This document shows, in pieces, positions 23,907 through 32,645 of a stretch of DNA of 64,000 nt (position 1 is the first letter of the stretch; each line of letters begins with the position of its first letter). This stretch comes from G963664115 sp965216035. GTDB lineage: Bacteria; Acidobacteriota; Terriglobia; 20CM-2-55-15. The DNA lies in contig CBDCFM010000015.1 of the NCBI GenBank assembly GCA_965216035.1, positions 124,001 through 188,000 of the forward strand, read 5' to 3'. The notes under the pieces are model-generated. The model was not told the DNA's origin, did no database searches, and saw only the letters and a program-made list of their open reading frames with translations. Position numbers and translations under genes: made by a program.

Positions 23907-24523
23907 TGGCCGATGATCTCCTCGAAGAATTTCTCACCCAGTTCAATCTTGCTTGCCCAGAGCACGGGATCGTCGGGTCGCCGTGGGTTCCACCAGAGTT
24001 CGGTGCGGTCGGCGATCGGCGAGTTCACGGTGGCTTTGCCCCGCGTGTCCTCGTAGATCAGGGAGACATAGGCGTTGAAGAGCCGGTCCATCTGATTGCG
24101 GAGCCGCGTCTGAACGCCGCCGCGGCCTCCGCTGTTGTGGTAGATACCCAGCTTGCGCATGAACTCGGCCAGTGAACGACCTAGAACTAGATCGCGGCTC
24201 TGGGTGCGCACCGCTTCGGTGCACACCCAGGCCAGTAAGAGTCGCGGCAGGTTGCCGAAGGGGAGTTTGCTTTTTCCACCGGCAGTCATAACCAGCGTGT
24301 ACGGGCCGTTTTGACGAGTGTAACGAATCCGATCGCCAGGATTGGTGCGGGGCAGGCTGCACAGCGCCATCAGACGCGTCATGAAGCCTATTTCCGGGTC
24401 CGCTTCACTGGCCTCGACAAGCTGGTTCACCTGATCGAGGCGGGTGTAGTGGTGCCGCGCTTGTGGCGTCACGAGAGAGAGTGCAGCTTTTGATTTATCG
24501 TTCATGTCCTCGTAGGGCTCCAT
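23907..24523 (-). pseudogene. repA: RepA plasmid replication initiator, interrupted by group II intron
   Basis: Belongs to the 'plasmid encoded RepA' family, with key blocks RLDQVNQLVEASEADPEIGF, YTLVMTAGGKSKLPFGNLPR, LLLAWVCTEAVRTQSRDLVL and GRSLAEFMRKLGI. About 205 residues remain, up to the motif FFEEIIGQ, where the group II intron starts. The family normally continues with ~70 residues of winged-helix sequence, missing here. The start is uncertain (ATG 24523 or 24505; the frame is open to 24709). It is the last gene of the T4SS transcription unit. A diverged fragment of the same family lies at 8597-8831. Confidence 0.8.
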
Positions 24524-24665
24524 ATCCTTATCATGTTTTACCGACCAGATCGGGGCCGTTAACCAGAGATTCTTTGCCGCGTTGTATGCGCGAACGAGTA
24601 AAGAAGCATCGCCCTGATAATCCCGGCCCGCCTCTGTTGCATCGTCCTGGCAGCGTTGTCGGGCA

Positions 24666-25650
24666 TCACCGCACCTGTGCCCGTTTGAGTTGGGGGTCGG
24701 CGAACACAACGGGCCTGTAGTGCCAGCGCCGCTTTGCGGCGTCGTAATCGCTCACGTGGAGGGCTTCTTCGACGTACCGCTTCCCCTCGCGCCGCGTCAT
24801 GTGAATCACCATGGAGATCCCGTCCACGACGCCCCTGCAGGTGACTTCCCACGGCAAGTCCGTCTCGCCTTGCATGGCGCAAGTCGCCAGCCGGGACAGG
24901 GCTGACTCGGCATTGTTGGCGTGGATCGTGGTCAGGCTCCCGCCGTGCCCGGTGTTGAGCGCCTGCAGGAGATCGGCGGCCTCGCCGCCCCGGACTTCCC
25001 CGACCACAATGTGGTCGGGCCGGTGGCGCAAGCGCGTGCCTGACGAGGTCGCGGATCGTCACCGATTCGCCGTCGATCCCCCGCGCCTCGAAGCGGACAC
25101 AGTTTTTCCGGTCGATCCGGAGTTCCAGGGTGTCCTCGATGGAAACAATGCGGTCGTCGGCGGGGAGCAGCTCGACCAGGGCATTGAGCAGCGTGGTCTT
25201 ACCCGAGCCGGTCCCGCCCGACACCAGGATATTTCGCCGACCCAGGAGCGCGGCCCGCGCCGCGTCCAGCACTTCTTGAGGCAGTGAGCCGAAGCGCACG
25301 AGATCCTCGGGCGAATAGCTCCGCTTGCCGAAGCGCCGGATGGTGATGGCAACATGCGGCGCGGCCGGGGGCACACAGATCGCCACGCGGGACCCATCGT
25401 CCAGGCGGGCATCGAGGATCGGCGCGGTGGCCGGATCGAGGCCCAGGGGCCGCGCGATCTGAATGGCCGCCCGTTCCAGCGCGGCCTCATCGAGGCCGGG
25501 CGCGGGATGGGGCCGGATTTCACCGCGGCTTTCGATCCAGACGTTACGAGGTCCGTTAATCATGATCTCGCTGACGTCCTCATCTTCGAGGACCGATTCC
25601 AGCCCCGGCAGGAACGGGCGCAGATAGTCCATGCCGCGTTTGTCGCTCAT
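24666..25650 (-). pseudogene. virB11: VirB11/TrbB-type T4SS ATPase, frameshifted
   Basis: VirB11 is the hexameric cytoplasmic ATPase that powers pilus biogenesis and DNA transfer. The first part (25650 to about 25033) has the N-terminal domain and Walker A GGTGSGKTT (residues 145-153) and the Asp box IEDTLEL. The remainder lies in another frame: HRPDHIVVGEVRGGEAADLL, TGHGGSLTTIHANN, and so on to 24666. One extra base in the CTTGCGCC stretch (about 25028-25033) explains the shift. Apart from that the protein looks complete (about 327 residues). It overlaps virD4 by four bases. It is either a real mutation or an indel error. Confidence 0.85.
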
Positions 25651-27722
25651 ATCTTCCCTGCCTCGACCGCGCGCCAGTAGGGCGTCGTTTCGGGAAGGTA
25701 GTAGGGTTTGAGATAAACCCGAACGGCACTGGTCGCGTGGGTGCCGTCATAGGGCAAGCAAATGGCCTGGCAATTGGGCAGCAATCCAAACTCCCTCGGC
25801 TGAAACAAAGCCTCCCGCTGTTCCCGGAATGATTTACTCGTGCCTACTGAGCCCTTGGTTCCACCGGCCTTTCCAGAGAGCAGGGACACCTGGGCCTGTT
25901 GTGCGGATTCGGTGACGGTCCAGCTCGGCTTGATCCTGGCCACCTGCCCGCAGAGTTTCGAGGCGATGTCGGCGCTCGCGTCGTCGCTGAGGGAGAGGAA
26001 GATCCGGGTGCGGAGCGTCTGCAAAAGCGCCCGCCAGGCTTCGGAGGTGCCCAACACGGATCGGAGCGAGGATATGGATTGGGTGGCGACGATGGGGATG
26101 ACGCGGCACTGCCGGGTGAGGGCAAACGCCTTCTCGTCCCCCGAGGGGTCGTCCTCGCCGACTGAGGCGAAGGACTGGTACTCGTCGCAAATGAAAACGG
26201 CCGGCCGGAAATATTCGTCGGGCTCCTGTTTCATCCGTGCCGGCCGCCGGAGCAGGGTCTGGAGCCAGGCGTTTTTGAGGAACACGCCGATGGCGCGGGC
26301 CAGCGCCGGATTCGAGCCGGCGGGCATGTTGAGGGCCAGAACTTTCCCTGTCTCGATCAGCTCGTCCAGGGGTGGAAGGTGCCGCCGCATCCTGGCCTTA
26401 TCGGTCGGCGGCCGCCCGTCGGCGTTCTCGTCCTCCTTGCCGCCGTCTTCCCCCGACTCACGGGGTTTCCGTGCCGTGCCGTCCTCGTCCTTCACCGGCG
26501 GGGCCTTCGGACAGAAAATGGCGGCGACATCCGCCATGTCGAACAGGGACAGGAAACTGGAGATTCCCTCGACACACGAGGTCCGCAATTTCGGGTCCAG
26601 CTTCATCCAGTCTTGCTCGTACCAGGTGTTAACGCTTTCTAGCCGTGCCCCTAATTCATCGGTGTCGGTGTGGGCCTTCACGGCCCGGCTGCTGTAGATC
26701 GCACCTTGCGCGTTCAACCACTTCGCGGCGGCTCCCCTCCATGGGGTTTGGTATTCCCCGCCGGGAAGTTCGACCCAGGGGCCGAGCGCAAGTAAATCCT
26801 CTTCACGCTTGGCCCACTCATCAGCCGAAACCACGATCGCTCCATTCGCTTGTGTCTCCACGACAATCGCCGCCTCCCCGATCTTTTGTTTGAACAGCTC
26901 GGGGTTGATCGCGCATCGGTAGACATCCCGCAAGGTGACCCAACGGTCGGGAAAGATCCGGTGCAGCTCGATAATCCACTTCACCAGGTTCGTGTAGGCT
27001 TGCTGCCAGAACGGGTCTTTCCCCTTGCCGAACAACTGATTCAGGAGCGACGACACGGTATAGGCCAGTGAGTAGGAATCGAGCCAGTGGGCGGCCAAGG
27101 GATTCCACTGCCATTTCCCGCCCATGCCAAGCTCCATGTAATCGTCTTCCCGGCCGGCGACTTTCAGAATCTCCCGGATGTCGTAGCAGAAATCCCCTTT
27201 GACTTCGAGGATCAGGGCGGCCGCCCGGCGCTCCGGATTCGTGGCTTGCCAGCCGAGCAATTGCCGGGCAAACGGGTGCATGCAAGCCGCGGTCTTCCCG
27301 GACCCGACCGCCCCGAAGATAGCGATTCCGGTATAGAGGCCGCGCTCCGGGATCACGAGCCACTCCGGGTTCGGCACCTCCCGCGCCTCGACCGGGTGAT
27401 GCGTCTCCCCGACGACGATGGCCGGGTTCTCATCCGTGTCGGCAACCGGCCACGGCGGCAGCCCGCCCTTGCCCTGTGTCTTCGTTGGAGCCGCCTCGAA
27501 CCAGACCCGCCATACGCCGGAAAAGAGCGTCACACCGATCACCACCATGACACCGGGCATGGCGGCATACCAGCCATGCGCGAGCCAGAGAAGCACGGGC
27601 GCATCGAGGGCCATCAGCGCCACAACGGGGTTCTCCGATCCGGCCGGAAATGGACTGGAAATATAGCGCGCGATCGAGGCGTCAAGCGCCACGAAGAAGA
27701 GGAAAACATGACTCCATTTCAT
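25647..27722 (-). CDS. virD4: VirD4/TraG-type coupling protein
   Basis: This inner-membrane ATPase brings the relaxase-DNA complex to the T4SS. 691 residues: two or three N-terminal membrane segments (first ~75 residues), Walker A FGAVGSGKTAACM (G140-T144), Walker B VFICDEYQSFAS, and a conserved C-terminal region (IPIVATQSISSLRS). An acidic, Lys-rich insertion (about residues 405-440) is unusual. The gene is intact and precedes virB11 with an ATGA overlap. The 400-bp region before it carries repeats that could hold its own promoter. Confidence 0.9.
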   Translation of the reverse strand: MKWSHVFLFFVALDASIARYISSPFPAGSENPVVALMALDAPVLLWLAHGWYAAMPGVMVVIGVTLFSGVWRVWFEAAPTKTQGKGGLPPWPVADTDENPAIVVGETHHPVEAREVPNPEWLVIPERGLYTGIAIFGAVGSGKTAACMHPFARQLLGWQATNPERRAAALILEVKGDFCYDIREILKVAGREDDYMELGMGGKWQWNPLAAHWLDSYSLAYTVSSLLNQLFGKGKDPFWQQAYTNLVKWIIELHRIFPDRWVTLRDVYRCAINPELFKQKIGEAAIVVETQANGAIVVSADEWAKREEDLLALGPWVELPGGEYQTPWRGAAAKWLNAQGAIYSSRAVKAHTDTDELGARLESVNTWYEQDWMKLDPKLRTSCVEGISSFLSLFDMADVAAIFCPKAPPVKDEDGTARKPRESGEDGGKEDENADGRPPTDKARMRRHLPPLDELIETGKVLALNMPAGSNPALARAIGVFLKNAWLQTLLRRPARMKQEPDEYFRPAVFICDEYQSFASVGEDDPSGDEKAFALTRQCRVIPIVATQSISSLRSVLGTSEAWRALLQTLRTRIFLSLSDDASADIASKLCGQVARIKPSWTVTESAQQAQVSLLSGKAGGTKGSVGTSKSFREQREALFQPREFGLLPNCQAICLPYDGTHATSAVRVYLKPYYLPETTPYWRAVEAGKI

Positions 27723-27766
27723 GCCCGATCAGCCTCCGGAATCCGAGCCTTCCCGCAGGGATTATT

Positions 27767-27877
27767 GTGACGGGAGCGACCCCCACCGGGGAGAGCGGCG
27801 ACCGACACCCGAAATGCGCATTGAAAAGGGTGTCGCGCGCCGCACGAGGCACAAAAAAGTGGGGTCGCTCCCGTCAC
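27767..27877. repeat. 111-bp palindromic element (MITE-like)
   Basis: Arms GTGACGGGAGCGACCCCCAC (27767-27786) and GTGGGGTCGCTCCCGTCAC (27859-27877) form a 19-bp inverted repeat with one extra C. Nested inside is a second pair, CGACACCC and GGGTGTCG. It could be a miniature inverted-repeat element, a replication hairpin or a structured leader of virD4. It has no coding content. Confidence 0.6.
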
Positions 27878-27912
27878 TCCCTCCCCCTCCCGACCGACGC
27901 TGAGCAGGGGTT

Positions 27913-28036
27913 TGTGCATTGAGCTAACCACAAGGAAACACGAATGATATGGGACATAGAAATGTGTGCATTGACCGTGTGCATTGACCCTCGTTTTCAA
28001 TGCACACACCTGAGAGGCGTCGGATTTGTGCATTGA
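27913..28036. repeat. Iteron-like repeats TGTGCATTGA (5 copies, one inverted)
   Basis: The 10-mer TGTGCATTGA occurs at 27913-27922, 27965-27974, 27978-27987 and 28027-28036, and in inverted form (TCAATGCACA) at 27997-28006. Two direct copies are 13 bases apart. The repeats occupy the only long intergenic gap in the T4SS unit. They may be RepA iterons (an origin) or operator sites for a transfer-gene regulator. Confidence 0.6.
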
Positions 28037-28121
28037 AGGTCCAATTTCCGATGGCTTTGCCACCAGTTTTCGAGGCTGAATCAAGACGCATATCCTTCCA
28101 ACAAATGAGCCATCTGTGATC

Positions 28122-29090
28122 TCATGCTGGAGCTTGATAGAGGTTCACACCGTCGGGATAAATCCGTTCGGAGCGCCATATCTCGAACGTGTCGATCCGA
28201 ATGTTGTACGGCAACGGTCTTGCTAGCATGTCCTTCAGTTCCCGGTAGCGCCGGACGGTTTGTTGCTGGCCCCCGTAGCGCGCGAAAACCTCGGAGTTGA
28301 AGGTGTCGATGCCTCGGGAGACCGTGTCCCGTTCCTTCTGTAATTCCGCCTCCCGATAGCTCCCTGCCTTGATGCCCTCCCGATCCCGTGCCCAACCGTT
28401 CAAAACAGACCGCGCCCGATTTTCGGCCTTGGAGTTGAGTGCGATGGCCGCCACATGAACCTGCATCCCGTGCTTGCGTATGCCAGCCCAAACATGCTCG
28501 TGTGACTGGCCCCAATGCCTCAGTTCCGTGATGGTGTCGTTCCCAGGATCGACATAGACAAACGTGACGGTCCTGCCCGCGGCAATGGGCAATTTCAAGG
28601 GGAAATACCGGGTGAGAGTTCCGGCCGCTCCGGTATAGAGCCGCCTCGGCAGGCGGTCCTTCCTGATGTCGAGATGTTTGCAGAACCAAACCTTCTCGGT
28701 TTCGGTGGGGAGCCATTCGAGCTCCGGGTGGTCGATCACGTAATCGAGCGACAGGAGCCGCCGGAGATAGACAGCGGGATCGGCGATCCTGCGGTGCCGA
28801 ACGTTGGGAATCCCCAGTTCCCGGTAGATGCTCTTGTGGGTGATCCGACAGGCCCGCGTGCGGTTCTTGGTGGTGATGACTGGAATCTCCTCGTCCACGG
28901 CAAGTTTCAGGTTCACGAGGCTTTGAACGAAGCGCGCCGCGCGGAGGTGGTACGTGTTGAAATAATCGGAGTATTGAACGCGGGTGAACACACCGCTATG
29001 GAGACAGACCATCGCAACCCACTCGGCGTCTTGCTGGCTCCACCCGAACGGTTCAAGGTTTTTTTCGCGCTCTCTCAAATGAGCAATCAT
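28122..29090 (-). CDS. Plasmid-associated protein with N-terminal winged-helix-like region
   Basis: 322 residues, not firmly recognised. Residues about 20-80 (VAMVCLHSGVFTRVQYSDYF, then AARFVQSLVNLKLAV) look like a winged helix, and the middle (TVTFVYVDPGNDTITELRHW) like a small nuclease-type fold. The layout recalls 'replication-relaxation' (Replic_Relax) proteins, which are encoded next to T4SS genes in plasmids, but this is a weak match by eye. It overlaps virB8 by four bases, so it belongs to the transfer operon. Confidence 0.5.
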   Translation of the reverse strand: MIAHLREREKNLEPFGWSQQDAEWVAMVCLHSGVFTRVQYSDYFNTYHLRAARFVQSLVNLKLAVDEEIPVITTKNRTRACRITHKSIYRELGIPNVRHRRIADPAVYLRRLLSLDYVIDHPELEWLPTETEKVWFCKHLDIRKDRLPRRLYTGAAGTLTRYFPLKLPIAAGRTVTFVYVDPGNDTITELRHWGQSHEHVWAGIRKHGMQVHVAAIALNSKAENRARSVLNGWARDREGIKAGSYREAELQKERDTVSRGIDTFNSEVFARYGGQQQTVRRYRELKDMLARPLPYNIRIDTFEIWRSERIYPDGVNLYQAPA

Positions 29091-29764
29091 GGGGTTTCGG
29101 TGATGAGGGCTCTATCCGTTTCGAGGTATGTAACCTGGATGCCCATCGGGTTAAAAATGACCAGGTCGGCCGGTATGACCGGCATGAAAACAAACTGCAT
29201 CGTGGCCGTCCATTGTTCCCTGGAAACCTCGCGCTCCTGTTGGGTGCGGACAAGGACGAAGTCAGCGACCGCCCCGTGCGGCTCGGCCGGATTGGCCTGA
29301 ATCCGAAGGATGACATTCTCGACCCGGAGTTCTTCCAGGGTGATGCCGGCGGCCAGCATGGCGATTTCCTCGTTGTTGGCGGTGAAGGCCGCGTTGGCGA
29401 GATCGGTGCTGAGGAAACGGAGGCTGCGCGGCCAGTATTGCTGGACTGTCGGCCGCCGCCGGCCGAAATGGTCATGGAGAAAGCGGTTGAGGAAATACTT
29501 GGTGGTGGGGTCGCGGGGATCGGCCTGGGCCTGGACCGTCTCATAGGCCAGGGCTTCGGCCCGGCCGACTTCATCCACCCGAACGACAATCGGCCGCGGC
29601 GGCTCGACCGAAGACAGGCGCACCACGGCGATGGTCACGAATAAAAGCAGCACGCCGAGGACGATGGTGAACACGCGCAGGTGACGGTTCGAGTGGATCG
29701 TCTCGCCCCATATCTCGGCGTATTGTTTTCCGGCGTCGGATGCGTTGTCTTTGGGTTTCGCCAC
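29087..29764 (-). CDS. virB8: VirB8/TrbF-type T4SS inner-membrane protein
   Basis: 225 residues: a short cytoplasmic tail, one membrane segment (LRVFTIVLGVLLLFVTIAVV) and a periplasmic VirB8 domain (YFLNRFLHDHFGRRRPTVQQ, VSREQWTATMQFVFMP, PMGIQVTYLETDRAL). VirB8 links the inner-membrane complex of the channel to the core. Gaps to neighbours are within a few bases, consistent with one operon. Confidence 0.85.
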   Translation of the reverse strand: MAKPKDNASDAGKQYAEIWGETIHSNRHLRVFTIVLGVLLLFVTIAVVRLSSVEPPRPIVVRVDEVGRAEALAYETVQAQADPRDPTTKYFLNRFLHDHFGRRRPTVQQYWPRSLRFLSTDLANAAFTANNEEIAMLAAGITLEELRVENVILRIQANPAEPHGAVADFVLVRTQQEREVSREQWTATMQFVFMPVIPADLVIFNPMGIQVTYLETDRALITETP

Positions 29765-29769
29765 GACGT

Positions 29770-30771
29770 TTATACTCCCTTGAATTTAGAAAGGCTCTGC
29801 CCGGCCTGGCCGATCATGCCCATGATTCCCCCGCCCGCGCCGCCGCCGGTGATTTGTGAGGCGAGCTGGCCGATCATGAGTGAGGACAGGAGCCCGGCAA
29901 TGGTGAGAGGCACGATGCTTAAAAACCAGGCGGTGCTATGCCAGAGCATGTTTGTGTCGGGCGGTGGACCATTCACAATGGCATTCATCCAACCGATACT
30001 CGCCGCGAGGAACACCCGCATGAGCGCCGCCGCTATCGCGCCATAGAGGGTGTAGGTGAACATGCTCTTGAACCATCCCCAAAACAGGAAGGCGAGGGGC
30101 TCGACCAGGAGGAAAGGAATGAAGAGCGGCCCGAGGATCACGAGGACGCCCAGGGCGAGCTGTGCCCATAGAACCTGGGCCATTGAAACGCCATAAATCA
30201 CGACGAGGCACAGGAGAATGAACAAAAGAAATAGCTCGAAGATGATGGTGTGGATAAAGGACATGAGCAGGTAGGAGAGGTCGGTCAGGCCATTGATAAG
30301 CATGTCCATTATCCCGCCCCCTGTCCCCAGCTCCATCGACTGTGCGCGAGCGAAGAGATTTTGAGAAAGCCGCGAGAATGTGACAAGGAAATCCTCGCCG
30401 GTATTCTGAATCAAGATGAGTTGAAGCCACTGCCCACCGTCAGTGATGGCCTCTGTAAAAGAGCGGGTCGATCCGGGAAGCGGATCGTGATAGAAGGTGA
30501 GCATTGCCCACGGAAACCAGAGAGCGATGACGACTCGAACAATGTCCCACGGACGCAAGTCGCCGGTAAAAGCGATCCGCAATCCGGTCCAGACAATGAG
30601 AATGGCGGCCAGGCGGCGCCACAGGTCCAGCCCCGCGGCGTGGACTTGCGGCGCGGCCGCAAGAATCACCTGATCCATGATGCCGGAAACAACGGTCGCG
30701 GGGTCCGGAGCCGCGGCCGGATCGGTCGGGATGGTGGGGACAAGCTGGAGCATCATCACGGGCGTCATCAT
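29770..30771 (-). CDS. virB6: VirB6/TrbL-type polytopic T4SS membrane protein
   Basis: About 333 residues with at least six hydrophobic segments in the central and C-terminal parts (for example HTIIFELFLLFILLCLVVIY and LALGVLVILGPLFIPFLLV), the latter preceding the conserved EPLAFLFWGWFKSM. The end is Gly-rich (GGGAGGGIMGMIGQAG). VirB6 forms part of the inner-membrane pore. The start is ATG 30771 or 30768, overlapping the stop of the preceding virB5 copy. The open frame upstream is sequence shared with that copy's 3' end. Confidence 0.85.
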   Translation of the reverse strand: MMTPVMMLQLVPTIPTDPAAAPDPATVVSGIMDQVILAAAPQVHAAGLDLWRRLAAILIVWTGLRIAFTGDLRPWDIVRVVIALWFPWAMLTFYHDPLPGSTRSFTEAITDGGQWLQLILIQNTGEDFLVTFSRLSQNLFARAQSMELGTGGGIMDMLINGLTDLSYLLMSFIHTIIFELFLLFILLCLVVIYGVSMAQVLWAQLALGVLVILGPLFIPFLLVEPLAFLFWGWFKSMFTYTLYGAIAAALMRVFLAASIGWMNAIVNGPPPDTNMLWHSTAWFLSIVPLTIAGLLSSLMIGQLASQITGGGAGGGIMGMIGQAGQSLSKFKGV

Positions 30772-31718
30772 GGTCGTGAGTTCCCGCCCAGGCCGGCCGG
30801 GATCTGAAAGCCGCCATACATGGATTGGATTCTCTGATCGGCCGCCGCGGCTATGGCTGCCTGTTCCCCGGCCCACCGCGCTTCAAGAGCGGCCCGATCG
30901 GCCAGTCGGCGCGCCGCATACCCCCGCCGGAGTTCCTCTTGACGAAAACGAGCCGCCGCGTCTTGGGTTGCGGCGGCGGCGCGGCTGCGTCCAACTGAGA
31001 TCAGGGTGCGGATTTCGGCGAGCGAGCCGAGAACATCGCCCTCGGTGAGCGCCGCCGACGAGCGGTTCGGCCCGCCGGTATCGGGGTCCGTATCCACCCG
31101 CTCCACGATGCGACCCAGGGCCGCGGTGGTGGCCTGGTGGACTGCGACCAGATCGGCCCCGGCGTCGGCCCTGGCCCCGGCATATTCCAGGCTGCGATCG
31201 GCGTAGTCGCGCCGGCGCTGAAAAACGGCCACCGCTCGATCGGCGCTGCCCGGGTAGACGTTCCGAATATCGCCCTCGGTGACGGTGTCCGCGGCTTGCA
31301 ACACGTTACGCCAGCTCCGACTGAACGACTCCCCGTTGGCGGTGAGGTCGCCGAGAGAAGTAACCATGTCGCCGGCCGGGCCGGTGAAATCGGAGTGCCA
31401 GTCGCGCGTGGTGTTGAGTAGATCGGTCGGAGCGGCAACAAGATCGGCGATGGGGTCTGCAATCGGACCCACCAAACCCTGCACGGAATCGGTGACGTGG
31501 GTGAGCTGGCTCCGGGCAGTCTGTAACTGTTCCACGAGCTGCCGAAGCCCCTCAAGCTGGTTGGCGATCATTGCCCGCTGATTGCCGTGCATTATGGGTC
31601 GTAGAACGAACCAGATAAGCAAGTCTTCGGGACTTGGAATGCCGAAGATGCCGAAGGCCGGGACCGCCACGGTCAGTGCAACCAGGAGTGTCCAGGTAAT
31701 AACCCGTTTTTTCATCAT
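30768..31718 (-). CDS. virB5: VirB5/TrbJ-like pilus protein, paralogue 3
   Basis: About 316 residues with a signal peptide (MMKKRVITWTLLVALTVAVP). The body is alpha-helical with a VirB5/TrbJ-like coiled region (LEGLRQLVEQLQTARSQLTH), a shared central block (ADTVTEGDIRNVYPGSADRA, VAVFQRRRDYADRS) and a C-terminal tail (ADQRIQSMYGGFQIPAGLGG) that is nearly identical in all three paralogues. VirB5 is a minor pilus-tip protein thought to contact recipient cells. It is the last of three tandem genes. Confidence 0.78.
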   Translation of the reverse strand: MMKKRVITWTLLVALTVAVPAFGIFGIPSPEDLLIWFVLRPIMHGNQRAMIANQLEGLRQLVEQLQTARSQLTHVTDSVQGLVGPIADPIADLVAAPTDLLNTTRDWHSDFTGPAGDMVTSLGDLTANGESFSRSWRNVLQAADTVTEGDIRNVYPGSADRAVAVFQRRRDYADRSLEYAGARADAGADLVAVHQATTAALGRIVERVDTDPDTGGPNRSSAALTEGDVLGSLAEIRTLISVGRSRAAAATQDAAARFRQEELRRGYAARRLADRAALEARWAGEQAAIAAAADQRIQSMYGGFQIPAGLGGNSRP

Positions 31719-31723
31719 GGTAT

Positions 31724-32614
31724 TTAGTTCCCGCCCAGGCCGGCCGGGATCTGAAAGCCGCCGTACATGGATTGGATTCTCTGATCGGCCGCCGCGGCTA
31801 TGGTCGCCCTCTCCTCGGCCCACCGCGCTTCAAGAGCGGCCCGATCGGCCAGTCGGCGCGAGGCGGCCTCTCGCCGCGCCACTTCCGCGTTATAGGCATC
31901 CGCGGCGGCGGCGGATGCTTCTATAGCTTCCATCTGTGCCAGTGCTGTAGTGAGCTGTCCTTGAGATAGATTGCCGGCAAGGATCGCTTGTTGGAGCGCC
32001 GTGTCGGAAACATTGTTTTGCCCCGCTACGGTGTCGATCTTGTCCTGGACCTCAACCGCAGTCGCCGCAAGTGAGGCCGCGGCATCGGCGCGTGCATGTG
32101 CCAGGACAATGCTGCGATCGGCGTAGTCGCGCCGGCGCTGAAAGACGGCCACCGCTCGATCGGCGCTGCCCGGGTAGACGTTCCGAATATCGGCCTCGGT
32201 GACGGTGTCCGCCTCTTGCAACACGTCGCGCCAGCTCTCACTGAGCGATGTGCCGTCACTCAGTTCTGTCAGTGCCGTCACGAGGCTCCCGGCCGGGCCG
32301 GTGAAATCGGAATGCCAGTCGCGCGTGGTGTTGAGCAGGTCGGTGGGCACGGCAACGAGATCGGCGATGGGGTCTGTAATCGCGCCGATCTGTCCCAGAG
32401 CGGATTCTTTCAGATGCTCGAACTGCCCGGTGAGTTGGTCGATATGGGCCGTCATGCGTGTGAGGGCCGTAAGTTGATTAGTAATCTGTGTGCCTTGGTT
32501 GGCGATCATCACGAGGTAGGCGGCCACGCCGCCATCTTGGGCGGTGACAGTCTCGAAACCCGCGCTCCCGATCAAGGCGACGATTGCAAAGAGGACAATG
32601 AGTGTTTTCTTCAT
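31724..32614 (-). CDS. virB5: VirB5/TrbJ-like pilus protein, paralogue 2
   Basis: 296 residues with a signal peptide (MKKTLIVLFAIVALIGSAGF). It shares with its neighbours the blocks TDLLNTTRDWHSDFTGPAGS and VAVFQRRRDYADRS and the tail RIQSMYGGFQIPAGLGGN, while the middle (ANQGTQITNQLTALTRMTAH and the Ala-rich 190-250 region) differs. It is six bases from the next gene. Confidence 0.8.
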   Translation of the reverse strand: MKKTLIVLFAIVALIGSAGFETVTAQDGGVAAYLVMIANQGTQITNQLTALTRMTAHIDQLTGQFEHLKESALGQIGAITDPIADLVAVPTDLLNTTRDWHSDFTGPAGSLVTALTELSDGTSLSESWRDVLQEADTVTEADIRNVYPGSADRAVAVFQRRRDYADRSIVLAHARADAAASLAATAVEVQDKIDTVAGQNNVSDTALQQAILAGNLSQGQLTTALAQMEAIEASAAAADAYNAEVARREAASRRLADRAALEARWAEERATIAAAADQRIQSMYGGFQIPAGLGGN

Positions 32615-32645
32615 TGGGGATGCTCCTTGATGAATGTGGCGGTCG

